In this document: piece by piece, positions 1-7,067 of the stretch | Layout: every line of letters begins with the position of its first letter | Numbering within the stretch: position 1 is the first letter of the stretch | NCBI RefSeq assembly: GCF_003046545.1 | Contig: NZ_QAAA01000007.1 | Span: 1 to 64,000, forward strand | Direction: 5' to 3' | Source: Rhodovulum imhoffii | GTDB lineage: Bacteria; Pseudomonadota; Alphaproteobacteria; Rhodobacterales; Rhodobacteraceae | DNA length: 64,000 nt | Program-made: the position numbers and the translations under genes | The notes under the pieces: generated by a model | Database searches by the model: none | Told to the model about the DNA's origin: nothing | Seen by the model: the letters and a program-made list of their open reading frames with translations, nothing else

Positions 1-93
1 GAAGGACAGCGGGAAGCGCAGATACCACCGCACCGCGCAAAGTATGATGTCACGCGGAAAACGGTGATGCTTGAACGGTGACTGACGCGCCAT
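1..93 (-). CDS. IS6-family transposase, N-terminal 31 residues only (cut by window edge)
   Basis: Minus-strand reading from the ATG at 93 begins MARQSPFKHHRFPRDIILC and goes on with AVRWYLRFPLS. This is the very characteristic amino terminus of IS6/IS15-type DDE transposases of alphaproteobacteria (basic start, then the 'VILxAVRWYLRYxLSYRD' helix). The frame is open to the window edge. Only 31 residues are visible, so catalytic residues cannot be assessed and it is unknown whether the gene is intact. It sits immediately downstream, in the same orientation, of an interrupted IS630-type gene into which the element probably inserted. Confidence 0.75.
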   Translation of the reverse strand, partial: MARQSPFKHHRFPRDIILCAVRWYLRFPLSF

Positions 94-149
94 GACCGAC
101 CGCAAAAAGCAGGAAGGTCGCCAAATAGCGCGGTTAATGCTACAGTCCC
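1..149 (-). mobile_element. Left-truncated IS6-family insertion sequence (partial, runs off window)
   Basis: The transposase start of an IS6-type element lies at 93 on the minus strand and the element continues beyond base 1. The likely outer end is near base 149, where the minus strand reads GGGACTGTAGCATTAACC. This resembles the GGCACTGT-type terminal repeats of IS6 relatives and coincides with the point where the neighbouring IS630-type coding sequence is interrupted. The other end is not in the window, so the inverted-repeat pair and any target duplication cannot be checked. Confidence 0.6.
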
Positions 150-444
150 TCTCCACGCCATGTGTCTCGACGAGGGCGGCGGCCAATTCCTTGAGCGTAA
201 TGTCCGGTCCGGCTTGCACGATCTCCAGCAGAAAATCCCGGTGCGGGGCGAGTTTGCCGAACTGACCGGCGGGGCGACCTTGTGGCCTGGGAACCGCCTT
301 ACCGTGTTCACGATGCTCCGCTGCCAATCGCACCGCCGTGGCTGCACTCACGCCGAACAGCCGCCCCGCTGAACGGGCCGAGTTGCCCTCAGCGACGCAA
401 GCGCAAATCCGTTCCCGAAGGTCCAAAGAGTAAGGTTTGCCCAT
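150..444 (-). pseudogene. IS630-family transposase, N-terminal helix-turn-helix fragment
   Basis: Reading the minus strand from the ATG at 444 gives MGKPYSLDLRERICACVAEG followed by NSARSAGRLFGVSAATAVRL. This is the helix-turn-helix DNA-binding start shared by IS630-type orfA proteins. About 98 residues can be read, ending near LVETHGVERD at the point where the IS6-type terminal sequence begins. The DDE catalytic domain is absent, so this is a dead fragment interrupted by the IS6-like element. The bases between 445 and about 500 presumably hold the outer end of this element, but I could not find its terminal repeat. Confidence 0.65.
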
Positions 445-591
445 GATCCACCTCCCAACAGAAGTGAACCGGAGAAAAATCTGGCCTGTGAATCCCAAGT
501 CGATTCAAATCAAACGCAAACCGCTTTAGAGCAAATTGGTCCTGAAATAGAGGCAGCGTCACAGGGGCGTTTTCCACGGGCACCGATCCGA

Positions 592-957
592 ATGCAGGAA
601 GGGGTTCCAGGTCCTGACGGTTTTGGAGCGGCCCATATCTCCCCGGACAAACACAGACGGGCCCGCGCTTTGGGTTACGCAGACGGGTTTGATCTGATCG
701 AGGACGTTGCGAAGAACCACGACGTTGTGGTGGAGCAGATCAACGGACGGCTGATGCTGGTCAAGCGCGAAGGGCAAAACCGCTACGTCATTGCCGAGTA
801 TCAACCCGGCGGAATCTGGGATCGAATTCTGGGGATCAAAGACCAGTACTACGGGGTGACGACTGGGTTCCCTGACGGCTATGGCCAGTCAGTAAGGGGA
901 AAGACCTCGCTCAACAGAGCATTGAACTCTGGCGGAACGAAATTATGGGAAAAATGA
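592..957 (+). CDS. Unrecognised phage-type protein, probably the C-terminal remnant of a longer gene
   Basis: A 121-residue reading frame from an ATG without a clear Shine-Dalgarno sequence. The same frame stays open upstream through at least base 421 with protein-like composition (about 40 residues after 471), so the visible gene is most likely the 3' part of a larger gene cut by the IS630-type insertion. The protein ends in a motif-like stretch, IWDRILGIKDQYYGV, and I recognise no family. The stop overlaps an ATG (ATGA at 954-957), and the genes downstream look like a phage head module. That context suggests a prophage-derived protein, but function is unknown. Confidence 0.45.
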   Translation: MQEGVPGPDGFGAAHISPDKHRRARALGYADGFDLIEDVAKNHDVVVEQINGRLMLVKREGQNRYVIAEYQPGGIWDRILGIKDQYYGVTTGFPDGYGQSVRGKTSLNRALNSGGTKLWEK

Positions 958-1118
958 GCGCTGTGGTGGAAGGCCAACCACCGGCCAAAGGCCGCCCTGT
1001 ACCGCTGTTTTGCCCAGCGCTCGGTGTTGGACGTAGTTACTCCGGGGGCGAAGTTCAAGCCCCCGGACAGGCAAGCCGTAGGGTGCAAGATTTCAATGAC
1101 AGACGAACACGACTTTGA
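954..1118 (+). CDS. Possible 54-residue small protein, ATGA-coupled to the preceding gene
   Basis: The ATG at 954 overlaps the stop of the preceding frame (ATGA), the usual coupling seen in phage operons. The frame runs 54 codons to a TGA at 1116-1118 and overlaps the start of the next gene by 23 bases. It contains a Gly-rich centre and ends in QDFNDRRTRL. There is no recognised domain. The support is only the overlap geometry and same-strand context. It could be a chance frame in a non-coding spacer. Confidence 0.25.
   Translation: MSAVVEGQPPAKGRPVPLFCPALGVGRSYSGGEVQAPGQASRRVQDFNDRRTRL
1042..1066. repeat. Perfect 8-bp inverted repeat (hairpin), CCGGGGGC / GCCCCCGG
   Basis: The arms at 1042-1049 and 1059-1066 are perfect complements around a 9-base loop. 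No T-run follows, so it is not a canonical intrinsic terminator. It lies about 30 bases before the next phage-like start codon and could be a folding element between head-module genes, or chance in GC-rich DNA. Confidence 0.4.
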
Positions 1119-1350
1119 AATCCAGCCCAGCGGCGAGGCCCACCGGCTGCACACGGACCAGTTTCTGAACGAGATACTGGACGGGCTGGAGCGCGGCGCC
1201 ATGGAGGCGCTGATCGCGACCGACCCGACCGAGACAGCGCGCCACGCCCAATACAGAGGTGAAATTGGCGCCATCCGATCCCTGCGGACGAAGTTGAAGA
1301 CCCTCGCGGAGGGCAAGACCAAACGTCCGGCACGGGGTTCCGTGGCCTGA
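1096..1350 (+). CDS. Small phage-like protein upstream of scaffold-like gene
   Basis: 84 residues from the ATG at 1096, beginning MTDEHDFEIQPSG. It has a helical, charged body (FLNEILDGLERGAMEALI, then GEIGAIRSLRTKLKTLAEG) and a basic tail. No catalytic motif is visible. Small helical proteins of this kind commonly lie between portal and scaffold genes in tailed-phage head modules, and the next gene here is scaffold-like and in the same orientation 48 bases on. An earlier ATG at 1024 is possible, but the shorter start gives the more protein-like N-terminus. Function is not known. Confidence 0.45.
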   Translation: MTDEHDFEIQPSGEAHRLHTDQFLNEILDGLERGAMEALIATDPTETARHAQYRGEIGAIRSLRTKLKTLAEGKTKRPARGSVA

Positions 1351-1398
1351 GCCGCGGACCATACCTGCAAAATCGCAGAGCACAGGAGACGTTGACCC

Positions 1399-1629
1399 AT
1401 GGAGGACAGCGATTTGGAGGCTGTTGCCGACACCTTTGAGGACTTCACCGACGAGGATCACAAGACCGACACCCTTGACGGCGGAGACGATGAGATCGGC
1501 AGCGGCAAAGGCAGAACTGATGACGAGGAATACCCGGAGGATCCGGCCGAGGACGCAACGCCGGAAGGCGAGGACGGCAAGGCCGAAGACCCGGATTCCG
1601 ACGATCAGGTGCGCGTCACACTCGACGAC
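1399..1629 (+). pseudogene. Acidic phage capsid-scaffold-like protein, truncated by an IS256-type element
   Basis: The frame from the ATG at 1399 encodes a strongly acidic, low-complexity protein rich in Asp, Glu and Gly. It ends at VRVTLDDG, where the terminal sequence of an IS256-type element begins (GGGAGTATCCG at 1630). Phage scaffolding proteins typically show exactly this: an acidic N-terminus, then a 'V-TLDDG' strand leading into a 'LKRGYLRQ-YTRK' segment. That segment is missing here. Codons after 1630 in this frame belong to the insertion. The call as scaffold is inference from composition, motif and gene order. Confidence 0.5.
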
Positions 1630-1657
1630 GGGAGTATCCGAAACTCTGTGTATCTGA
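1630..1657 (-). repeat. Terminal repeat of the IS256-type element
   Basis: GGGAGTATCCGAAACTCTGT starts at 1630. It matches the GGGAGTGTCCGAAAnTCTGTGT type of end found on many IS256-family elements, and lies 55 bases beyond the transposase stop codon. The partner repeat is missing because the other side of the element is deleted. Confidence 0.55.
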
Positions 1658-1684
1658 CCGAGCCCATGCGGTTTTCAGATACGG

Positions 1685-2194
1685 TCAGGCATCGAAGCGC
1701 CCAGCGGACATTATGGCCGGATGATTGCGGGCTGCAACCCATTCCCGGACGGCACGGCCTCCCTTCTCGAAGTTGCGGATGACCAGGAAGATCGGCTTCA
1801 TGGCGGCCTCTTCGGTCGGGGACGAGCCTTTGGTCTTCAGCGTTTTCCACAGCACCCGGTTCAGCGATTCCACGGCGTTGGTGGTATAGATGATCTTCCG
1901 GATCGCCGCGCTGAAAGCATAGAACGGGGTGACCTCGGACCATGCCCGGCGCCAGGCCGGGGCGGTCGAGGGATATTTCCCGCCCCAATTCGCCTCGAAG
2001 ACGTCCAGCTGGCGGGCGACCTCTTCGGCGGTCGGGGCCTCGTAGATCGGGCGCAGATCGGCGGCCACCGCCTTGCGGTCCTTCCAGCTGCAGAAGTTCA
2101 TGGAATGCCGGATCAGGTGAACGATGCAGGTCTGGACCGTGATCTCGGGGAAGGCCTGCCTCCAAACGGAGTCATTGCCCCGAACACAGGCCAA
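1685..2194 (-). pseudogene. IS256-family (Mutator-type) transposase, C-terminal half
   Basis: The minus-strand frame contains the hallmark IS256 stretches: PEITVQTCIVHLIRHSMNF, then RKAVAADLRPIYEAPTAEE, FYAFSAAIRKIIYTTNAVES and LNRVLWKTLKTKGSSP. This is the second half of the transposase, with the last catalytic Glu region (TTNAVESLN). The first half, with the two Asp residues, is absent: homology stops near 2175-2190 at the sequence GNDSVWRQAF, and the apparent TTG start at 2194 is just the edge of the open frame. The element interrupted a scaffold-like gene and was then itself truncated. Confidence 0.8.
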
Positions 2195-2424
2195 TCCGCA
2201 CCGAGTGGAATCCCCCGGTCAGGGGATCAGGCGCTCTGACGCATATGAAGCCCTTGACCTGACCGGGACGAGGGGCCATTGATACCGTGTTGTTGTTTTT
2301 GTTCATCTTTAACAGTTTTCGCCCGTGCAAACCGCCTGCACCAGAACCCGGTACAGCGATTTCCGCGACACAACAGCCGCTCCGCAAATCGGTCAATCGC
2401 TCTTGACTGCCAAAAGGACCACCG
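2195..2424. other. Gap between IS256 remnant and MarR gene; junction of mobile debris
   Basis: No gene is supported here. The first ~90 bases continue an open minus-strand frame that resembles nothing I recognise and may be the scar of a further deletion or insertion. From about 2290 the sequence becomes AT-rich with T-runs (GTTGTTGTTTTTGTTC) and probably holds the promoter of the MarR gene. A TTGACT at 2404-2409 is too close to the start codon to be a -35 box. Confidence 0.3.
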
Positions 2425-2862
2425 ATGACACCAAAGGATTTGAGCCGTTTAGATCTTCAGGAGTTCCTCCCCTATCAGTTGAACGCCACATCGGAACGCA
2501 TCCGCCGCGAAGGCGCGACACGTCTGCGGGCGCATTTCGACCTGTCGGTGACGGAGTGGCGCGTGCTGATGTGCCTGCTGGAACAGGGGCCGGTCAGCGT
2601 GCGGGAAATCCATGAACGTCTGAACATGGAAAAATCCAAGGTTTCGCGGGCCGGGGCCGACCTGGTGGAGGCAGGGTATGTTTCCAAGCAGGAAAACGCC
2701 GCCGACCGGCGCCTGATCGAAATGCGCCTGACCTCCAAGGGACGCGCCCTGATGGACAAGGTCGTTCCCCTTGCCCTGGACTTTCAGGATGAAATCGCTT
2801 CCATGATCGGCCCCGATTACGAGTCCCTCAAGGCCGGGTTGCGCAAACTCTCCGATCTGTGA
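2425..2862 (+). CDS. MarR-family transcriptional regulator
   Basis: A 145-residue winged-helix regulator of typical MarR length. The DNA-binding core is visible at about residues 40-100: LSVTEWRVLMCLLEQGPVSV (helix 2), NMEKSKVSRAGADLVEAGYV (recognition helix) and the wing AADRRLIEMRLTSKGRAL. Family members bind as dimers to palindromes near their own promoter and are usually released by small phenolic or CoA-type ligands. The thiolase gene 70 bases downstream on the same strand is the likeliest target or co-transcribed partner, which would fit control of an aromatic or fatty-acid degradation step. No operator palindrome was identified upstream. Confidence 0.85.
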   Translation: MTPKDLSRLDLQEFLPYQLNATSERIRREGATRLRAHFDLSVTEWRVLMCLLEQGPVSVREIHERLNMEKSKVSRAGADLVEAGYVSKQENAADRRLIEMRLTSKGRALMDKVVPLALDFQDEIASMIGPDYESLKAGLRKLSDL

Positions 2863-2932
2863 ACGCCACGTTCTTGTGCCCTTTCCCGGTGCGGCTGCTA
2901 CTGTGCGCTCAGGGAGACCAAGGGAGTCACAC

Positions 2933-4102
2933 ATGACCGGCATTGTCATTCTCGGCGGCGTGCGCACCGCCATCGGAACGTTTGGCGGCAGCCTTGCCGC
3001 CACCCCGCCCATTGACCTGGGGGCCATCGCCGCCCGCGCCGCGCTGGAGCGCGCCAACCTGGAACCGGGGCGGATTGGGCACGTGGCCTTCGGCCATGTG
3101 ATCAATACCGAGCCGCGCGACATGTATCTTTCCCGCGTCGCAGCGATGGAGGCGGGTATTCCCGACACCACCCCCGCGATGAACGTCAACCGACTGTGCG
3201 GGTCCGGGGTACAGGCGATCGTATCGGTCGCACAGGCACTGATGCTGGGCGACGCCCAATTCGGGCTTGCGGGCGGTGCCGAATCCATGAGCCGCGCCCC
3301 CTACATCCTGCCCGCTGCCCGCTGGGGCCAGAAAATGGGAGACGCGGGCGCGGCGGACATGATGCTGGGGGCTCTCAACTGCCCGTTCGGAACCGGCCAC
3401 ATGGGCGTAACCGCTGAAAACGTTGCCGCGGAATACGGAATTACCCGCGATGCGCAGGATGCCTTCGCACTGGAAAGCCAGGCCCGCGCCGCCCGCGCCA
3501 TTGCCGAGGGCCGGTTCGACAACCAGATCGTGCCCGTTCCGGTCCGGCAACGCCGCGAAGCCGCCGCTTTCACAACCGACGAACATCCAAAGGCGACAAC
3601 CGCCGATGCCCTGGCCGGGTTGCGCCCGGTATTCCAGAAAGACGGCACCGTGACCGCGGGCAACGCCAGCGGCCTGAACGACGGGGCGGCCGCACTTGTT
3701 CTGGCCCGCGAAGACGCCGCCGCCGGGTTGTCTCCGAAGGCCCGGATTTTGGGGTATGCCCATGCCGGCGTACGGCCTGACATCATGGGGGCCGGCCCGA
3801 TCCCGGCTGTAGAGGCGCTTTTGACCCGGACCGGCCTCAAGGCCGACGATTTCGACGTGATCGAAAGCAACGAGGCCTTTGCCGCCCAAGCCCTGGCGGT
3901 CAGCGCCGCGCTGGGCTTCGACCCCGCGCGCGTCAATCCGAACGGCGGCGCGATTGCACTGGGGCACCCGGTTGGGGCGACGGGCGCGATCATCACCGTC
4001 AAGGCGCTTTACGAACTGGAGCGCATCGGCGGCAAACGCGCTCTGGTAACCATGTGCATCGGTGGCGGCCAGGGTATCGCGCTGGCTCTGGAGCGGATCT
4101 GA
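2933..4102 (+). CDS. Acetyl-CoA C-acetyltransferase / thiolase-family protein
   Basis: 389 residues, the normal length of a degradative or biosynthetic thiolase. It makes or cleaves beta-ketoacyl-CoA using a nucleophilic Cys, seen here at residue 89 in NRLCGSGVQAI. The other signatures are present: GGAESMSRAPY, NASGLNDGAAAL, the His loop GGAIALGHPVGATGA and the C-terminal Cys in MCIGGGQGIAL. The start at 2933 follows GGGAGACCAAGGGAG and gives the standard 'IVILGGVRTAIG' beginning; an in-frame ATG at 2876 would add a non-homologous leader. It probably forms a unit with the MarR gene. Exact chain-length specificity cannot be read from sequence alone. Confidence 0.9.
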   Translation: MTGIVILGGVRTAIGTFGGSLAATPPIDLGAIAARAALERANLEPGRIGHVAFGHVINTEPRDMYLSRVAAMEAGIPDTTPAMNVNRLCGSGVQAIVSVAQALMLGDAQFGLAGGAESMSRAPYILPAARWGQKMGDAGAADMMLGALNCPFGTGHMGVTAENVAAEYGITRDAQDAFALESQARAARAIAEGRFDNQIVPVPVRQRREAAAFTTDEHPKATTADALAGLRPVFQKDGTVTAGNASGLNDGAAALVLAREDAAAGLSPKARILGYAHAGVRPDIMGAGPIPAVEALLTRTGLKADDFDVIESNEAFAAQALAVSAALGFDPARVNPNGGAIALGHPVGATGAIITVKALYELERIGGKRALVTMCIGGGQGIALALERI

Positions 4103-4177
4103 CCTCCGCCTTACCGGCGGTAAACGATTATTCATCTTGTTCCACCACGATCCGCGCATCCGGGATCGGAGGCGTGC

Positions 4178-6325
4178 ATGGATCTGGCGAAAAAACTGGC
4201 AGAGGAGCGGCGCGCGCGCCTCGCCGCAGAGCGGCTTTTACACCAGAAAAGCCGTGAACTGAGCGAGGCAAACCGCCAGTTGGCCCGCCATGCGCGCACG
4301 CTTTCGCACGAGATCAGCGAAACCCGGAATCGGGCCGAGGCGCTGGCGGGCCGCAATGCCAGCGTACAGGTCGAACTGCGCCAGGTCAGCCGCGCCGCCG
4401 CACTGGCGGAAGAACGGTTATGGGCCTCATTGGGAGCTATCCGCGACGGGTTTGCCATTTATGACCCCGACCTTCGTCTCGCCGCCGGCAACCCGGCCTA
4501 TCTCGCGATGTTCGAGGGGTTGGAAGATGTCCGCCCCGGCGCGTGCTATTACGATATCCTGCGCCTGTCTCTGGAGGAAGGGTTGTTCGACAATGAGGGC
4601 CTTGAGATCGGGACGTGGCTGCAAAATGCCCGTGATCGCCTCGCCCGGACACCGATCGCCCCCCGCGTCCTGCGGCTCTGGGACGGGCGCTACATCAAGG
4701 TTGTCGATCGGTTCGCACCCTCGGGGGATCTTGTCACGCTCACCGTCGACATGACCGAAACCATGCGCACCCTCGCCGCGCTGGAGGCGATTCCGGATGG
4801 CTTCGTCCTGTTTGACCAGGACGACCGGATGGTGATGTGCAACGAACGATACCGCGAGATCTATGCAAGGACCGCGAACCGGATCAGGCCGGGGACATCC
4901 TTCGAAGACCTGCTGCGCTTTGGCCTTCAGGAGAATCAGTACGACCTGACCGGCAAAGACCCTGGGGAATGGATGGCCCATCGGCTGGCCTGCCATCAGA
5001 TCACCGGTGGGCTGGTGGAGGAAAAGCTCGCCGATGGGCGCTGGGTGCGCATTCTGGAAAAACGCACCCCCGATGGCGGGGTGGCCGGGCTGCGGGTGGA
5101 CATCACCGAACAGAAGGCCCAGCAGCAGGTTCTGGAACAGGCCCGCCGGGCGGCAGATGCCGCCAGCCGCGCGAAAAGTGTCTTTCTCGCCACCATGAGC
5201 CATGAGTTGCGCACCCCCATGAACGGTGTCGTCGGCATGGCCGACCTTTTATGCGCCACGGAAATGACCGGGGAACAGCGCGATTACGCCGAAACCATCC
5301 GTCAGTCGGGCGAAACGTTGTTGAGGCTTCTGGGGGACATCCTCGACTTCTCCAAGCTGGAGGCCGAGAAGATGACACTCCACACGGCCCCCTTCGACTT
5401 GAAGGACCTGGCCGAGGAGGTCGTGGGCCTGATGCGCAACGCCTTCGCGGGGCGCATGCTGACGCTTTCGGTGACTTGCGATCCTGCCCTGCCGGGCCGG
5501 CTTATGGGGGATGCGGGGCGGCTCCGCCAGATCCTGACAAACCTTGTCGGGAACGCTGTCAAGTTTACCGAAAAGGGCCGGGTCGAGGTCGGCATCGGCG
5601 GACACGCGCAGGGCGGGTGCTGGCAGGTGCGTCTGACCGTGAGCGACAGCGGCATCGGAATCGCCCCCGAGATGCGGGAGCACATCTTCGGCGAATTCAA
5701 TCAGGTCGACGACCGGAAGAACCGAAGGTTCGAAGGCACCGGGCTGGGGCTGTCGATCACGCGGCGCCTGGTGGACCTTATGGGCGGCCGGATCTGGGTG
5801 GAATCCGAACCGGGCACAGGGTCGTGTTTCGGTGTGGATCTGTGCCTGCCGGTCGCCCCCGGCGCGGTTGTCGCGCGCCGGATGCGCGTACTGGCGGTGG
5901 ACGACAACCAGACCAACCGGCTGGTCTTTACCAGCATGGCCAAACACCTCGACATCGACCTGGAACTGGTCGACTCCGGCCCCGCCGCGATCGAGGCCTG
6001 GGAGCGGGAGCGCCCGGACATGGTGTTTATGGACATTTCCATGCCGGGCATGGACGGCAAAGAAGCAACCCGCCGTATCCGTGAGCGGGAAGCGGCGCAA
6101 GGCGCCCCCCGAACCCCTGTCATTGCGCTGACCGCTCATGCGTTGCCGGGCGATGACGCGGAAATTCTGGACGCCGGGCTTGACGGCTATGAAACCAAGC
6201 CCCTGCGCCGCGCGCGGCTGGTTGGGCTGTTGAACGCACACGCCCCGCCCGGATGCAAGCCCGCCACACCGGATCAGCCGCGCAGGAAAACCGGACGGTC
6301 AGCCCCGGACAGCTCGGGGGTATAG
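4178..6325 (+). CDS. Hybrid sensor histidine kinase with PAS domains and receiver
   Basis: 715 residues without an obvious membrane segment, so probably cytoplasmic. An N-terminal Glu/Arg-rich coiled coil (1-75) is followed by two PAS-like domains (about 85-195 and 200-310, each starting with 'AIxDGFxxYD/FDQDD'). Next come a HisKA domain with the phosphorylated His at residue 342 (MSHELRTPMNG), an HATPase domain (NLVGNAVKFTEKG, SDSGIGI, FEGTGLGLSI) and a receiver with its acceptor Asp at 619 (MVFMDISMPG) and Lys in YETKP. No partner regulator gene is adjacent, so it is an orphan phosphorelay protein with an unknown signal. Its 3' end overlaps the convergent yaaA gene by 52 bases. Confidence 0.9.
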   Translation: MDLAKKLAEERRARLAAERLLHQKSRELSEANRQLARHARTLSHEISETRNRAEALAGRNASVQVELRQVSRAAALAEERLWASLGAIRDGFAIYDPDLRLAAGNPAYLAMFEGLEDVRPGACYYDILRLSLEEGLFDNEGLEIGTWLQNARDRLARTPIAPRVLRLWDGRYIKVVDRFAPSGDLVTLTVDMTETMRTLAALEAIPDGFVLFDQDDRMVMCNERYREIYARTANRIRPGTSFEDLLRFGLQENQYDLTGKDPGEWMAHRLACHQITGGLVEEKLADGRWVRILEKRTPDGGVAGLRVDITEQKAQQQVLEQARRAADAASRAKSVFLATMSHELRTPMNGVVGMADLLCATEMTGEQRDYAETIRQSGETLLRLLGDILDFSKLEAEKMTLHTAPFDLKDLAEEVVGLMRNAFAGRMLTLSVTCDPALPGRLMGDAGRLRQILTNLVGNAVKFTEKGRVEVGIGGHAQGGCWQVRLTVSDSGIGIAPEMREHIFGEFNQVDDRKNRRFEGTGLGLSITRRLVDLMGGRIWVESEPGTGSCFGVDLCLPVAPGAVVARRMRVLAVDDNQTNRLVFTSMAKHLDIDLELVDSGPAAIEAWERERPDMVFMDISMPGMDGKEATRRIREREAAQGAPRTPVIALTAHALPGDDAEILDAGLDGYETKPLRRARLVGLLNAHAPPGCKPATPDQPRRKTGRSAPDSSGV

Positions 6326-7035
6326 CGGTAGCCGCCGGTGTCGAACTCAGACAAGCTTTCGGGATCCGTCAGGCGGCGGGTGACGACGAAACGGGCCATG
6401 GCCCCCCGTGCCTTCTTCGCATAGAAACTGACGACTTTCGGCTTATCCGGTTTGTTTTCAAGAAAAACGGGCGTGATGACGCGTAGTTTCAGCGCCTCGG
6501 GCATGACGGCACTGAAATATTCCTGACTGGCACAGTTCACCAGAATATCCGTGCCTGCCTGCGCCGCCGCCGCGTTCAGGGCCCCGGCCAGCCGGTCCCC
6601 CCAGTACTCGTAAAGCGACCGCCCCTTGCCGGTTTTCAGCTTGCTGCCCATCTCCAGCCGGTAGGGCTGAATCGCATCCAGCGGGCGCAGCACGCCGTAA
6701 AGCCCGGACAGGATGCGAAGGTGCCCCTGCGCAAAGCGCAGATCGTCCTCATCCAGCGAGGCCGCCTCCAGCCCCGCGTAGGTATCGCCGTCGAACGCAA
6801 GCGCCGCGGGCTTCGTGGCTTCGGAGGGCGGGTTTTCGGAGAAGGCCGCGAAACGCTCGGCATTCAAGGCCGCGAGCCTCTCGCTCATGTCCATCAGTCG
6901 TTGCAGATCGTTCACGGAAAGACGGCGGGCGGTCTGCACCAGATGGGCGGCATCCGCCTCGAAGGCGGGTCGGGTGGTGGGCCTGTCCACCGGCGTCAGG
7001 TCAAGCCGTTTGGCGGGCGAGATCACAACAAGCAT
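6274..7035 (-). CDS. yaaA: Peroxide stress protein YaaA (DUF328/UPF0246)
   Basis: 253 residues, matching the family throughout: MLVVISPAKRLD at the start, FDGDTYAGLEA, SGLYGVLRPLDAIQPYRLEM, then NCASQEYFSAV and VVSFYAKKARGAMARF. In E. coli the protein lowers intracellular iron during peroxide stress; it has a DNA-binding fold. The start at 7035 is chosen because homology begins exactly there and the 12 residues upstream do not belong to the family. The 3' end overlaps the convergent hybrid kinase gene. recQ lies 32 bases upstream on the same strand, so the two may be co-transcribed. Confidence 0.93.
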   Translation of the reverse strand: MLVVISPAKRLDLTPVDRPTTRPAFEADAAHLVQTARRLSVNDLQRLMDMSERLAALNAERFAAFSENPPSEATKPAALAFDGDTYAGLEAASLDEDDLRFAQGHLRILSGLYGVLRPLDAIQPYRLEMGSKLKTGKGRSLYEYWGDRLAGALNAAAAQAGTDILVNCASQEYFSAVMPEALKLRVITPVFLENKPDKPKVVSFYAKKARGAMARFVVTRRLTDPESLSEFDTGGYRYTPELSGADRPVFLRG

Positions 7036-7067
7036 CGCGGGGTCCTTTTCCTGGAAAGGGGCGTGGC

